Origin: Varroa destructor | Lineage: Eukaryota > Arthropoda > Arachnida > Mesostigmata > Varroidae | DNA length: 64,000 nucleotides | NCBI RefSeq assembly: GCF_002443255.2 | Contig: NW_019211456.1 | Coordinates: 32,547,341-32,611,340 of the forward strand | Direction of reading: 5' to 3' | In this document: one piece after another, positions 1-13,437 of the stretch | Position numbering within the stretch: the first letter of the stretch is position 1 | How the letters are laid out: each line of letters opens with the position of its first letter | Made by a program: the position numbers and the translations under genes | The notes under the pieces: model-generated | The model's database searches: none | Told to the model about the DNA's origin: nothing | The model's input: only the letters and a program-made list of their open reading frames with translations

Positions 1-3000
1 GGTTGTTTTGTTCACACTAGTGGCTTTGGCAAGATGCTGTTGATGCGGTGTTTTGCTATAATTTTGGTTTATTTGCTGCTGCTGTGAACAGCAGCAGCAC
101 TGTTGCGGTAGGACCAACGAACGTTGACAGCTGTAGACAGGACTTCTTGGTACTCGATCGCGGTCGACACGGGTAGAACGGGTCTGGCATTTGAGCTGCA
201 TTGGTGTTTTTCGTCTGCTTGGTCTGCCACCTATGGATGCGGGTCTGTGAACGCTTGGGTATTTCTTTTGGCGGGCAACAACTCCGTACACGAAAGGCCT
301 GTCTGCCTGTCCGATTAACTGGCCGACCGTAACCGCTGCCAATGTTAGTTGTTGTTATTGTTGGAGCTCTCGTAGACCTCTGCAACCTGCTGCTGTGGGA
401 TAGAGTCAACTCGTTAGCCAGCTGTGCATAGCATAAGACAAACGGACACAGTGGCCACTATACAGACATGTCGGCAGGCCATAGCCGTTTTTCAGGCCTT
501 AGTTTGTCGTGGCCGATCTACGAACGATGCTTGCTCGACACCTGTCTTAGAAAACTAGTTCTAATAATTTGATGTTGTAAAGTATAAAAATGCACCACTT
601 GGTTTGTTGCTCTAAAAGATCAGATGGAGGTAGAAGTGACGAGATCGAAAACTGGGACAGTTACATCCGTAATGCATGTCCCCAAGGTGCGACAATGTAC
701 CGCTATGCTACGTTTCCGATGGTTACTAACGAAAGCAGCAGCTAAATTGGACAAGCGCCCTAGCAGTCGCAACGGTCAATTCCGCTAATGTAAACGATGA
801 TAAAGGGAAAAAGGAAAAACCTAGAGAAGGCCTGACTGGTTGTTCGAGGCAGCGATAATGGCGTTAGCGCCGACAGGGTAAATGGCGACCGACGAACGGA
901 AAGGCCAATACGAGTCAAAGGAGAAACATTTATAAAATCAGAGAAGGGGCAATGGAAGACTACAGAAATAGAGAAGAGACGAAATAGGTGACGATGACAG
1001 ATTGCGCAGTGTCCTAAAGTGAATCAACCAAAAGGAACAACCTGTGCGCCGAAGTTTATTGCTAAGACAAAAAACAAAATAGCGTCAATCAGATTTAAGT
1101 AGTAACGCTCCCGTGAGTTCCAATTACAGTCCCGATCTGTGCTCATGTGGGGAAAACATGTCAAACTTATGTAGCGTCGTCTGCTGTACGAAATTTCGTT
1201 TATGATCATTTCCCGTATAATACATGGAGGACATTCGTAGTATCTTCTGGATAACAGGGAATGTGAGCTTGGTAGATTTTGTCCTGCGCTATAAAAATAG
1301 GTGTCGAACTTCATAACGAAGCATAGTTCTTAGTGGAATAGACTTCGGCGTGGACTTAGACTGGCAGGTAATAGTTAAAAGTTTCATTGCAGCCAGCCTT
1401 TTCTTTTTTTAGACCTTCTAGGTTACCTTAAACCGTGGTATAGGATTTACTCACCTTGGTTCCACAAATCATATAGAATATATGTGAAATGTGTCGAACA
1501 AAAAAGTTTATCGAAAGCGGGTCGGCACATTTACGCATGGAGTGTTATACGTCACGGAAATACGTGCATGAAAATTGGCGTGAATATGTTGAAATTTCGA
1601 AAATCCAATCGCCAAGAAACAAGCACAAGATATCAGGTGTTACGTAGATCTATAGGCGTTGATATAAGAGCGTAATCATTTTGCGACGATTGGCTCAAAG
1701 CATCTCTTCCGACGAGAAGAAGACCCTTGACAGCTCGTTCGCTGTACGTCATTGTGATGATAAAAATTAACCGAAGCTGCTGTCCTACTTCCTTTTCGCC
1801 CTTATCTTATCTCTAGCTCGTTGCTTTCCCTTCTATAGCTTATCGGCGAACTGCGAAACTAGTGACAAAATGTAAGTAAGATAACTCTAGCATAACGTCG
1901 ACAGCCGAAACGTCGTCCATCGCTGTTGTTTAGCTCGATTTGGCCTGTATTGCAACTGTTGAATCATAGTTGGCTAGCGACTCAATCGAAGTATACGCGT
2001 TTCCTATGGTTTGCACAGTCACGATTCAATATCAACACCATAACCACCGTCACAAGTATCGTCTGTTGAAGGCTGTACGTAACCAAGTAGGGCTCTGCCG
2101 CGTAAGCGTCACGTGATTACAATCATGCACGGAACACACTGAGTGATGAACTGTACAGCTTGTTATCGAGCAGTTTTAGCGCTAAGCCCCGGCATCGCGT
2201 CAGCGACTGGCCTTACAAGTGCGGTATACTAAGAAAAGGCGTACCGTATAGAGAGTTCACAGACCCACTACATATAATGTTTTTGGAAATCAGTAACCAA
2301 GAAAGAAACAATAAAAACAGAACCATTCACTAACACAACATTCCCTGTTCTACGTTTATTTTTCAGCAAAACTAACACCTATCGGCTATACGGCAGCGGT
2401 AACAGCGACGATATCAACATAAACACGTGGTCGTTGTTAACGACCACCAGTTCTGGAGATTTTTTCTCGAGACTGATTCGAGAAAGGACAAAAATTCAAC
2501 GCAGAAAAGGCGTCTGATAAAGCTTCCGACCCCAATTTACCAGGAACTTCCAGGCTTTCGTGGCCCCTGCAGCGTGGCCGGTTGCCGAACGGCTGAGTGC
2601 GGATCCATCGTTGTCCGGGCAACACTAGCGGCAGCATCAGGCTCAGCATAGCCTTGCGTTGAACGACACAAGCATCAGCAGCGGCAGTTTCGCTGCCATA
2701 TGTTTGATGGAAAGCAATGTTCTTCGTGTTCTAGTCACTTTTCCGCGCAAAATGGAATGCCGTCACAACTCAACGGAGATCTGGCTAGTAACGCAGTATC
2801 GAGAAATAGAGCCCCGGCTCTTCTAGCAAAAATCGCCGCAGATCACGGGGGCCTAGAACTTTGGTGACGGCTGCGAACCCAACGCCCATGCGAATTGTCT
2901 GCAAAAGCGAGCAGGCACGAGCGTGCTTGTGAAACGCTGGCGGAGACGCTGCTGATTCGAATGCTCTACGTCTTAGGCTTCTCAGCATCAGTTGCTGCTG

Positions 3001-4650
3001 CACATATGCACACACTGGCATATTCGTAAGCGTCCATACGTGTATGGCGCTACACGTTATGCAGGAGAAATATTTTAGTGGCTCTGAACAGCAATAACGG
3101 AGGTGACAACGATTAACGAATAGTCCTAGACGTACATGGTTAATTCATGTAGGCTACACAAAGCTAAAAAAGAATGCTATTATCCCATCTATCTGTCTGT
3201 TCATCCGTTGGCGCGTTCCATATTCGTTTGAGAATACTACATGTAGGTGTTGCTTCAGAGGAGCTGAACTGATCGCTGCAATTACAATCGTAGCAATTGC
3301 ACTCACCTTCAGCATTACAGGATGCGGATTCTCAGAGCTATTGAAATGATACTGCGTAGAAATTCAAGGTGTAGCTACGGTTCATGCTGAGTTGCTATGA
3401 TTTCGGAAACAACGGACCGGACCGGATGATACCTGTGGTTTACGGTAGCTAGCACAAGCAGTACTCAGCCGTTTGCTGAGTTCGTTTCAGCTGGCGTTAA
3501 AGTACATTCCTTCAGTCGTACTCGATGAGCCAGACGATGCGCTTCTCTACTTTTTTTTTTTAGCTATTCTTCGACATAATCCGTTACTTTCTAATTTTCG
3601 CCATGTCTACACGTCTGTGTCGAGGTACCCTGCGAGATTCGAACATTCGGTATTGCACGAAAAAAAACAGCCAATACCCGGGCGCTCACTGTGTGTTCCG
3701 CAGCAGGAGTTCGACGCCGCATTTTGCCCACCCAGCAATCCCAGCGCATATCGTGTATACGGTGATACTACTAGATGCCACTGCTAGTAATAGGACAAAA
3801 TTATCCGTTCATTTTATCGTCTATCCCGTCAACGAGCGAGTGGTAGCATTGCGTCGTCTCACGAACGAACTGTAACGTTGCGAATATCGTGTCAACCGTT
3901 GTTGTTTAGCCTCTTTTGCCAGCGGCATAGTCCAGCCTGTCAGATTCAACTAATTCCTCTCTCGCTATCATCAAGGCCGCCCCATCGTTTCGACCTTCAC
4001 CCCCGCTTTGGTCGCTCACATTCCATATCGAGTGCCTCTCCGGTTAGAATCTGTAGGCCATCTGTAGGTTTTCTGCTACAGTACTTGCTGTCTACAGCTC
4101 AAAGAAAAGGGCGAAGCCAAAGCTCCCTTTATTACGACCGATCTCTTGGCACATGAACGCCTGCTGTTGTGCTGTTTTGCCGCCAGTGGTCGCTCCGTTG
4201 GTCGTCCGACTATAGAACGGAGTGAGTCTGATTGCGTTTATGGTTCTATTTTGTACTATTCGGGCTTGATACAATGGTGCTGCACCTGGATGATCGTTCC
4301 ACCTCAAGCGGCGATTCGTCCCTGAGGGGGCGCCCCACGCTCAAAACATAAGTGACTCCGAGCTCGGCTTAAAAGCCTCCAGTCTCAAGCTGACGCTGTC
4401 TTTGTTCTCTCCGGTTCTGTTTGGCTAGAGCAGAACCTCCTACAAGCATTGTGTAGGCTGGCTTGAATCAAGATTATTTGAAGGGTTGTTCGAGAGATGG
4501 TCACAGTATACAAGTAAAGCATTCAATGGAGACGCTTTTTGTTCAAAACGAACTCCACGACCGAAATGGAACGCACGCTGACCCAACGCTGAAGTCGCTC
4601 TCCCCTCCGTCCTGTGTTGCACATGTTCGTGCCGTTACATTTTTTTCATA
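1..4650. other. Unassigned, mixed composition
   Basis: No gene recognised. Open frames of up to about 117 codons occur on both strands, overlap each other and show no family motif. A pyrimidine run ending in TAG at 3549-3562 looks like a splice acceptor, but nothing conserved follows it. Confidence 0.6.
74..99. repeat. CTG/CAG hairpin
   Basis: TGCTGCTGCTG and CAGCAGCAGCA form an 11-bp perfect stem around a TGAA loop. It joins a short CTG run to a short CAG run, so slippage of simple repeats explains it. Confidence 0.6.
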
Positions 4651-7440
4651 GAATGATGGATGTCTTGGATCGCCACACCCTAGAGTCCGTTTAAGATACG
4701 ATGCGATTATCGTCGGGTAGAAAGACTGACATTGAAGACGACTTCAATATAAACAAGACTGCCAAGACCTATTTATTTGTCAGGATTACCAGTGTCTTGA
4801 GGGTGACTCAAGTTATCTATTTAATTTATAAATCCATCAAATGTGTTAAGATCCCACCGAATGTGGTATAACGGTGAGTGGCAAAGGCGACCCTATTGGG
4901 CTTCAATACCTTAAAATTTAACATGGTAACTAGATTAAGCTTTTCTAAGAAAATAAGAGAAACTTACCAACATCAGCCTTAATGTGGTCCAATATTCACC
5001 TATTCTGAACGTTGTATGCTATATAATCTAAGAGGCGATAGATCTTCTAGTGTCTAACAAGAGGTAGTCACCTCTTTATCATGCAGCTTCTACTTAGCTA
5101 ATCATAATCACCGCAGAACGGTTCAGCTTCGTTTGTGCATGTGTGTATATATAACTGCTTAGGGGTCATTTAGACATTGCTTGCAAGATTTCTATAAGAG
5201 AACTCTGCCTGCCTCCCTACAGATGTGCCTCAGCTGTGTGGAGATTCGGAAAAGGTCAAAGTCCACAAAGAGTCTCACTAGAGGTAGAAATGCTAAAATT
5301 GGGACAGCAAAGCTCTCTAAATCAAGTTACGTTCACTAGTGAAACTTTTTATTTTTTTCTGCTGTTTGAAGCTGCCTCAATTCGTGTTATACATATGGTC
5401 CAATGGCTTAAGCCTAACAGTCCGGTTACAGAGGCAATACAGAAAGAGCCTGTCCTCCTCAAAGATTGGAGTGGTTGGTCTCGGTCACCGGATCGAAGGA
5501 TCTATGCACGCAGCTATGCAGAGGTCCGGGGGTCCCAGAAGCAGCAGCAGGGAGTTTTGGGAATAGCCGAGGCATAAAGCAGAGGGAAGAAATCGTGCTC
5601 TGAAAAGGGTAAACATGGCGGACACTGGAGAACGAAAAAGGAACAAAAGGGAAAGATAACGACGACGACGACGACGACAAGAACGAAACATGTGGAGAAA
5701 GAACGACAGCAGTGGAAAGAAATGAAGGCCAAGGTGGATGACGATAGCCGCGTAGACAAAGAAGGGTACAACAGCAGGGTCACGAAGGGAAAATAGGTTG
5801 TCAATGAAGCAGCGATTAGGGAAGGAGACACAAAGCAATTGCAGGATAGTGAGCACCAAGTAAAGGGAACTGAAGCGGCCCCTTTCGGATGTGAGTCGGA
5901 CTAACATGGGTGTCGCAGAAAACGAGAATTATGACAACGATGACGCCATCGACGAAAACGCCGATAAAGACGAAGGGAAGTACTATTGAAGAGTGGCCCT
6001 AAAAAGTGGCTCATGGATTAGAGAAATGCCGTTGATGCGACTGCCGTAATCACTGTACCGCAAGTTTACGGATCAATGGGACCGGCAGTTTTGTAAACCT
6101 GGTCGAATAAGCGCAAATGGCGATCATAATAAACAAAGGGTAAAAAACAGGTCCATGACAGTTTGTTCTGATAGAAGAACATATAAACCAGGATATAAGT
6201 AAACTTTGAAGGCGATAGCTAATAGATCAAGTGCATGCAGGTGCTCGATAATAAGTGCGAAAAGGTCATGGATAGACCCTACGACGCGTTCAATGGATTT
6301 CGATTTAAAAGAAAGCTGGATTCGAGATGAATCATGAACGACTGATTTATGACACTTGTGGATTCGTATAAAGCATCTATTCAAAAGCAAACCCAAAAAC
6401 GTATGAAGTATAATAGATCATGTAACGACAGAAAAAATTAAGATTCAATTGCACTTATATGCAACTACGAATCTTCATATTGTCTCGGTCAGCAAAAACC
6501 GGAACTAAGAAACTATAGGCATCTGTTCAGAGTTTTCAGTCTAGCCAATGCTAGACTGCGTTGTGTATCGTTAAGAGAACCTAGATAAAGGAAGCGAGAA
6601 AGCGTACCAATGCTGGAGCTGGCTAGACTTAGCTGGAACCCGTGGTTGTAATCAGGCGCTCTGCTGTTCCATCATTAACAAGGTGCGGCTGCAGTGGGAC
6701 AGAGCGAACTGAAGGGAACGTTAAAGTGGGTTTTGCCCATATGTGGGTAGGAGGATGGCCAAGCAGTGGCATTGTTATATCTTTTACAGGAATTACACCC
6801 GTCTCTTTTCGTATCAAAGTAGGTTCTGTGCGTCGAAATTGGTTCTTACAAGCGTTCCATTGCTTGAGCTTCTGATTGCTGGTGATCTTCACTTATAGAT
6901 ATTGCTCCTGTCCTTATGCTTCTCTTCAGCATTTTCACTCTTTTAGCCACTTTTACCACTTCACTCAATAAGAAGATAGCCAGTCGATGTCGGCTAATAT
7001 GAAGTAGTTACTTAATATAGGGCGGTACTCTGGTCAATATACTGAAATTATTAGTTCGTATAGGCCAGATTTATCACTTGCACAAGAATTTTATAGCGAC
7101 TACCTACCTGTATTACGTGACGCTGATGCTCTTGAACTACCGGATGTAATACTATAGATAATACAGTTGTTAAATTTTTATCTGCCTCTGGTTGTTTTAT
7201 AGAAATCACTTCGCGGTGTGTAATAACTACAAACGTAAATATATATACGCCATATGTGTGCTTTGTGCTGTACACAGGAGCTTCATTACCAACGGAGTTC
7301 TCGCAAAAATTAAATAGTTCAAGGTTAACCGTGTTGATATGTGAATTCTTCTATACAACAGGTGCTAGTCCATTCTTCTACTTCATACTATATGTATAAC
7401 TTATATTTTTAAAAATGTACATTTCACCAGCTACTAATAT
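4651..7440. other. Unassigned, mostly AT-rich
   Basis: No gene recognised. It contains the ACG microsatellite and a 9-bp perfect hairpin at 6537-6558. Open frames are short, and the longest (5236-5577 plus, 5485-5907 minus) lie over the microsatellite region without known motifs. Confidence 0.6.
5659..5678. repeat. (ACG)n microsatellite
   Basis: About 20 bases of uninterrupted ACG/GAC trinucleotide repeat. Confidence 0.9.
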
Positions 7441-9200
7441 TACTAATGCGCTAGTTCCGCTCAAAAGCTCGCTCCCACCTTTATCCCGTCACCCTCCATA
7501 ATCCACCGGGGAAAAGAGCCGTTGCCCCTTTTTTACCCTTTCTTTTCATATCTCATAGTAGGAGCATCAGCATCAACAGTGGCGAGAGAAGCGCCTGAAG
7601 TGCCAGCCGTAACACTGGTATCGGGCTGCTGTCGGATCTGAATCTATGATGATAGTGCGTGGCGCTGCCCTAAAGCCATTGCGCTATATAGCCGCAGTCG
7701 CCATCGTGTTGCAGAGCTCGATGCGAGTGGTACAGGAATTCGTTTGAGGGAGTTGACTCCCACCCGCGCGGTACTGAAGGACGGACTCGGGTCGCGATCA
7801 CCCTAGGAACTGACTGAACTGCCTGAATGACTGGTCGGTCGCTCGGTCGTTCAATCGCTGCTGGCCTGGGTGACTGTCTGTCTAGTTGAGCTTAGCTCCC
7901 TCATTCGTTGGTTGTGCTCTCTGGTTGGGAAAGTCTGGGACTCAGACACAAGTGGCATATGCGGATGGGCCCTGCTTCTTCCTACTACGAGCGGTAGCGG
8001 CAATCGCAGTCAAACCGACGGACGACGGATAGCAACGAGCGAACGAAGGAAGCATAGCCAGCAGCCGCCACCGTTTCGCCGATTTCTCGGCGCCTCTGCT
8101 ACTTGCAGTTATCCCCAGCACCCCTTATACCCTCGATAACCCCGCCAACTCCCTAACACCCCTAAAACTCTTCTGAACCACTGTTTGCGTTTTGTCTTCG
8201 CCTTCCCTCCTGCCCCCTGTTCTTCGGACTACAGCATTCTATTCACACTGGTAAACTACGCTGGCGGTAAAAGGGCAGACTCCAGTAAAAGCCTCCTTGA
8301 CAGCAGCCACTACTATTGCCTTCAACTTTGCTGTTGCTAGGTTGCTAGGACGCCTCCACTCAGGCCAGCGTTCCATCCCTGCAATCGCATAGCCGTCGAC
8401 ATCTACTCTCAGCTGGCATCCTTAGCCGCTTAGGAACTGTCGGTTTGCCACGAACCGGGCAATCGGCGGACCGTTCGTTCAGCCCCACAAACCGGAAGCA
8501 GCAACCAAACAACATCTCACTTCCGGCACGTGTGCGGCTGACGGAGGATGTTCAAGCAAACGATCCAGCGCCCGCGAGTCGGAGGCTGAAAGGGGTGATG
8601 GGTGGGGGCAAGCTTCCGTTAGGAATGAAGATAATTCTCAGGCGTTGTTTAAAGCTGCAAGAACTGAGCGGCTGAAAGAGCAAAAGGAGGCAGGGGAAGC
8701 AACGAGAAATAGAGAGAAAGCGGAGAAGGGAGACTGTACTTGCCTCTTGTTCTTGTCGGAACGAACTGCTGCTACCGGCGTTGTACAGACAAAGTGAACT
8801 GATACAACCCCCGTGACTGCCATCTCTGCTAGCATCGAGGGTTGAGCAGTTAAGTCGCTGGCGTGCAGCAGTGCTGTTTAACAGAAGATACAAACGTTCG
8901 TTGCACCTTCGTTTCACCCCCCGCTCGTCCCGTTCTCCACCTCACCCGCCAGTACCCAACGTCCGCCGACAGCGTCCTCCAAACACGGCAACGCTCAGAG
9001 GAGAGACACGAAAAGCAACTTGGACAGAAAAATATCAAGAAAGGTCGACAGTGCCAGGAACGAAAGAGGATACAGCTATGACTGACTGCCTGGGTGATCG
9101 TCGTGTAAAATAAATAACGGTTAACCGTCCGCCTGACTGCTCATGGGCGGCTCCCTCGGACTCAGTGACAGTCAGTGACCTGCAGCGGCGCTAATCTTTT
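7441..9200. other. GC-richer block without recognised gene
   Basis: Clearly richer in G and C than both flanks, with many CG dinucleotides and short CAG/CGA-type repetition. Overlapping frames on both strands carry no family motif. It could be a promoter with an untranslated first exon of an unseen gene, but no TATA box, start codon and splice donor combination convinced me. Confidence 0.45.
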
Positions 9201-10150
9201 CATTGTACTTTGTGTCTCCGAAGTCTGTGTATAGGAGATTTCCTTTTTTTTTTGCCTCTGTATAGCCCGCATGGCTATAAGCACCGGTTATCTAAGTCTA
9301 GCCCAGATTTAAACCCGAACGATATTTAAGACCTTTTTTTCTTGAAAACAGTAATATTACAACAGAAGCAATGACTGGCTGATGTATCAACTGATGGTAT
9401 CAATAATTTTTTTAAGCTTACTATACTTGGTTCCTCAGCATCAACTAACCATTCTGAAAATACGACAAAGGGTTTTCGCGATTTGGGCATAAATCGTCTG
9501 CTTATTCAGACTATGAACAACAGCACTTTCCTTAACGCTGCAATTACAGCCTATGCCCACAGCGCGTGACACCAATGCTGTTTGTCCCTTCGACACGCTA
9601 ATGAAAGAACCCCCCACGCTACGATATCGTATTATGTATATAACGAGGCAGAGATCTAACAATAAATAATGTTATTATTTCTATGAAACTACATACGTAA
9701 CTTATGCTACGCCAACAGATTATAAGCCATTCCTTGTTTTAATCTGAAAGCCAACGAGCGCAACTATTTAGCTTAGAAAGTATCTGGCAGTCGCAACTCA
9801 TATTGGGCTCTCAATGTACACTTTGGGCATGTTCTGTTTTCTTCTCGTCGTCCTTTGCTGCGACCAATAGTCAGCTGGGATAGCCAACGTTTCAGGGAGC
9901 AGTAGGTCCCGGCCACATTAAGCAAAGCACGCAGTATAATGGGTGTGGTATAAGGTCCCGACTCCTGACCTGTGCAGGCTTAATACAAGCCAAGTGGACA
10001 ACGCAGGAAGACCATACGCTGAGATAGAAATGGAATCCCCATTGAATATATTATATGTAAGGGGATGCATGTCGAACAGCTAGCCTTCGGCCAGATCTTT
10101 AGCTTTGGCGGTCAACCAGTGAACGGGACAGGAAGCTACAAGCGCCTCGT
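9201..10150. other. Unassigned AT-leaning spacer
   Basis: No gene, RNA or repeat recognised apart from short T runs. Confidence 0.6.
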
Positions 10151-12010
10151 CGTAATTCTAGATGCCTGTGCTAAAGCAGTGTGATTGTAGTATTTTTATT
10201 GAATGTATACGCTCTCTATGGAACTGTGTGTTTCGAGTCAGCCCGTCGATCCCGTCGCCTAGCGCTCCTGAATCGCTGTGGCCATTGTCCGCGAACTCCG
10301 CTTTCGTCTATGAGCAGTGCTCACTTCGCTGTTGACGCTGTTTGTCGCTACCAATTCGTTGTTCTCGATAACACGAACACATCGCCCTCACCGCCAGCTG
10401 CGCCACGACCGTCGCTGCAGTCGTCGATGCTGGTTAATAGCGGCAAGCAGGCCGAACTGGTTATGCTGGGCAAATATCAGAACTACAGAACAGACGAAGG
10501 CTACGACTGAGGGTAAAGTTAAGAGTTTCTGAACACGGGCGGTAGCATTTCAAAGTGAAGAAAGGAAGAGCCAGCGGTACGACCAGCAGCAGCGAACGAG
10601 AGTGGCTAGCAGCAACGATGAAGAGGAGATAAGGAATAAGTAAGATATAATGAAATAAAGCTGTTTCATAGCGCTCCGCAGGACCAGATGTCGCTGAAGG
10701 CAACTCCATCGTCGCCGACCCGGACAGGCTTACCCAGTTCACAGCACCCATCATAGCTGCTACTAGCATCGTCAGCCATATCGTCTTTGGCGGCGGTTGG
10801 CCATCTGCAACAACAGTAACGGTACTAGCGGAATGAGCAGTACCAGCAACTGCGACACCGATAACAACAACATCGAAGTGGTATACGACGAACAACAGCG
10901 GTTTGACATCGCAGCACCTAGCAGTAGCAGTCGGCAGCGCCTGCAGTAAACTGTAGTAGTAACTTGAGAAGACAAAACGCTCCTTTTTCTACTATGGCCT
11001 GGTCTGGCCTGCTGAAACATGCTGCCTCCATTGGTTGCCTCCCTGATCGTCTGGCTACCACAAAAGCCGCCTCGGTATCAGAGAACCATCGCCATCAGCA
11101 ACATCACAACCGCGGTGCGTTTGTCTGGTGCCATCGGAGCTCCGAAAGTAGATCTGTTTTCCTACCACCACCACACTGCTAAGCACTTTGACGAATACGT
11201 ATGCTGCCGCTTCCGCGGCCACAGCAGTATCGTAGAAGGCGTATCGCTACGCAGAGCCAACATCACCGTCCGAATTGGTCATCGTATCGCAGTTATGCGT
11301 GTACAATTGTTGGCAGTTTGCCGTGGGTCGTGAGCTTGATGTGAGGTGCTCGAACTGCTTGTTCCATGGGGCTACTGCTGGCGGTGCGACGCTGGCCGCT
11401 GCAGCGCCACTGCTTTGCAGCGGCTGCATTTGGAAAACTAGGAAATCGGGAGTAGTGGGGAGTAGAGATAGGAGAGGCGTTCTGAGGGCTGTAACAGGGT
11501 CGGACAAAGGAGGTAATGCAACTTTGAAGGGGCAAAAGCACCCTTAGAGTAGCATAGGGCACCATTCGGATACTCGCAGTGCTTGAGCTGCCGTACAGTG
11601 TAATACAGCCCCTGCACAATGTTCTTCGCTCACTGGTACTGCCACCTTCGGGGAGTTGCAGTGCGTTGTGCTCTCGCAGGAGGCACGTATACACAACGAG
11701 GCTCCTCGTTACTCTCCTAGCGCCTCCCTTTTTTGCTCAAGCCAAGCTACCGACCAAGTGGAGTGCCAAAGCTGAGACCATATGCCGGTGGGGCAGACTT
11801 GGCAACTCGCGCGCGCCTGGTTGCAATCAGCTGATGGCTGGGGACCTCGGACTCGTGGCCAGGGTACGGGGGAACTGGAAACGATGCGCCACAACGCACC
11901 CTCTGTTCTGCCTCTCATGGCTTTCACAACAGGAACGAGCGGAAGCGCGCTCGTCTGTGGCAAGGATGCTGAGCTAAGCCCGCAGCGGTAGACTAGTGCG
12001 GCCATGGTCT
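10151..12010. other. GC-richer block without recognised gene
   Basis: CAG/CAA-rich and GC-richer than the flanks. Frames of up to 144 codons occur on both strands, but their composition (runs of Val, Ala, Ser, Leu from simple repeats) looks non-coding. Confidence 0.5.
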
Positions 12011-13437
12011 TGTCTGTAACAAATTTTAAACAACAAAAAGACCAACGAATGAGCTTCGAAAGAATATCCGACAGGGAATATAATGCTAGGTTGTTAAGAA
12101 CCTAATGTCGGTTTTTATTTATTGAAAATTTTTTGTTTTTCGTGATGTACAGCTGAAAAGCCCTTTGTTGTCTAAGCCTTTCGTGCGATTCCACTATCGA
12201 CACCACTAAATGTTTCATCGAATTCCCACCTCAAAATAAGTGTACTCTATGTTAAAATGTGACAATTTCGATAATCCACATAACATAAATTCGATTTAAA
12301 GTTAAAAAAAAAACTGTGACAGTATAAACCAACAAAGACAAACTAAATAAAGGAATTGAAAAATCAGTGAAATCTAAAAAAACTAAAAAAGTCCTAAAGA
12401 AAAGGACCAGTGCAGAATATCGAAAAGGTGGCAATATTAAACAATTTTTAACCAGCAGCGTAAGTGTAAAAGTGGGATATTTTTTGTTTTAGTCGCCTTT
12501 TAAGGCTTTTGATCTTTATAAAATTGCTTTAGTTACTTCTTGATATTGATATAAAAGCGTTTGGATTGGAAGCAAGTATATCATCTAATATGACCATACA
12601 GAACGAAAGAGTCGAGACGTTAAAAAGGAGACTCGTTTATTACTTTCACTGTTCTTGTATCCAAAACTAATACTATATATTCGAATGAGGATACGTTCAC
12701 AGTAAAGCATTGTTGTTGTTGAGTTGTTGGTTCTCATTAAGAGCTCATCCAAAAGTATGAAAGTTATATACGTATATCTAGTACTATAGGCGATCATTAT
12801 TAATCAGACAACATTTGTGCTTAAATGATTTGTTCAACAAAGAACACGACGTAGTAAAAAATATGTAATATGAAGCAGTATAATTTCAACTAATCAACCA
12901 CACAGAATACGTCCGCCTGCTTCTATCTTCCACCCTGGCTTTGTATATCCATTGACACCGCCTTTACATTTGTTCAATGAACAAGTTTATCATACAATTT
13001 TCGTTTTTCTAATCTCCTGATGGCTGCTATAGCGAATAGTTAACGATGGCTACGACTACGATCACTGGTTAAAACTTCATCTTCCGTTGTCGAAACAAGT
13101 GATCTTCTGTTCCTTCCGATGTCTTTCATTTTAACTTATACTTATTTATGGCTACGTCGCTATTGCTGTTTGCCGGCGTGTCTCACAGCTCGGCGTCTGT
13201 ATACGCAGTGCCTAGCCTATTTTTCTAAACCTGCGTGCAACCTAATCAATCAGCTTGTGTTAGATGTCGTCACCTATATGACCGCCAATTTTAGTACGAT
13301 GGAGAAGACTACATGAAAACAAGATCTTTTCCTCATTTACACGAACTGTATTACGTCTGCTTGACGGGACTGAAAATAGTAAAAGAAAAACGTTATATAA
13401 TACGCTGCTAAGTGTGCAGCTACTGTTGGTATTGATG
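12011..13437. other. 3' flank of the phosphopantetheinyl transferase gene, AT-rich
   Basis: Should hold the 3' untranslated region of the minus-strand gene. No canonical AATAAA was seen close to the stop codon. The nearest I find on the minus strand is at 12636-12641, about 800 bases away; a variant signal nearer the stop is possible. No poly(A) tail remnant is seen. Confidence 0.5.

Noticed and set aside
3601..3720. B-box-like GTTCGAATCTC on the minus strand
   Set aside because: No T-arm stem and no A box at the right distance; a poly(T) run interrupts the would-be body.
6537..6558. Perfect 9-bp hairpin with loop CAAT
   Set aside because: About two stems of this length with short loops are expected by chance in 64 kb, and nothing nearby suggests a function.
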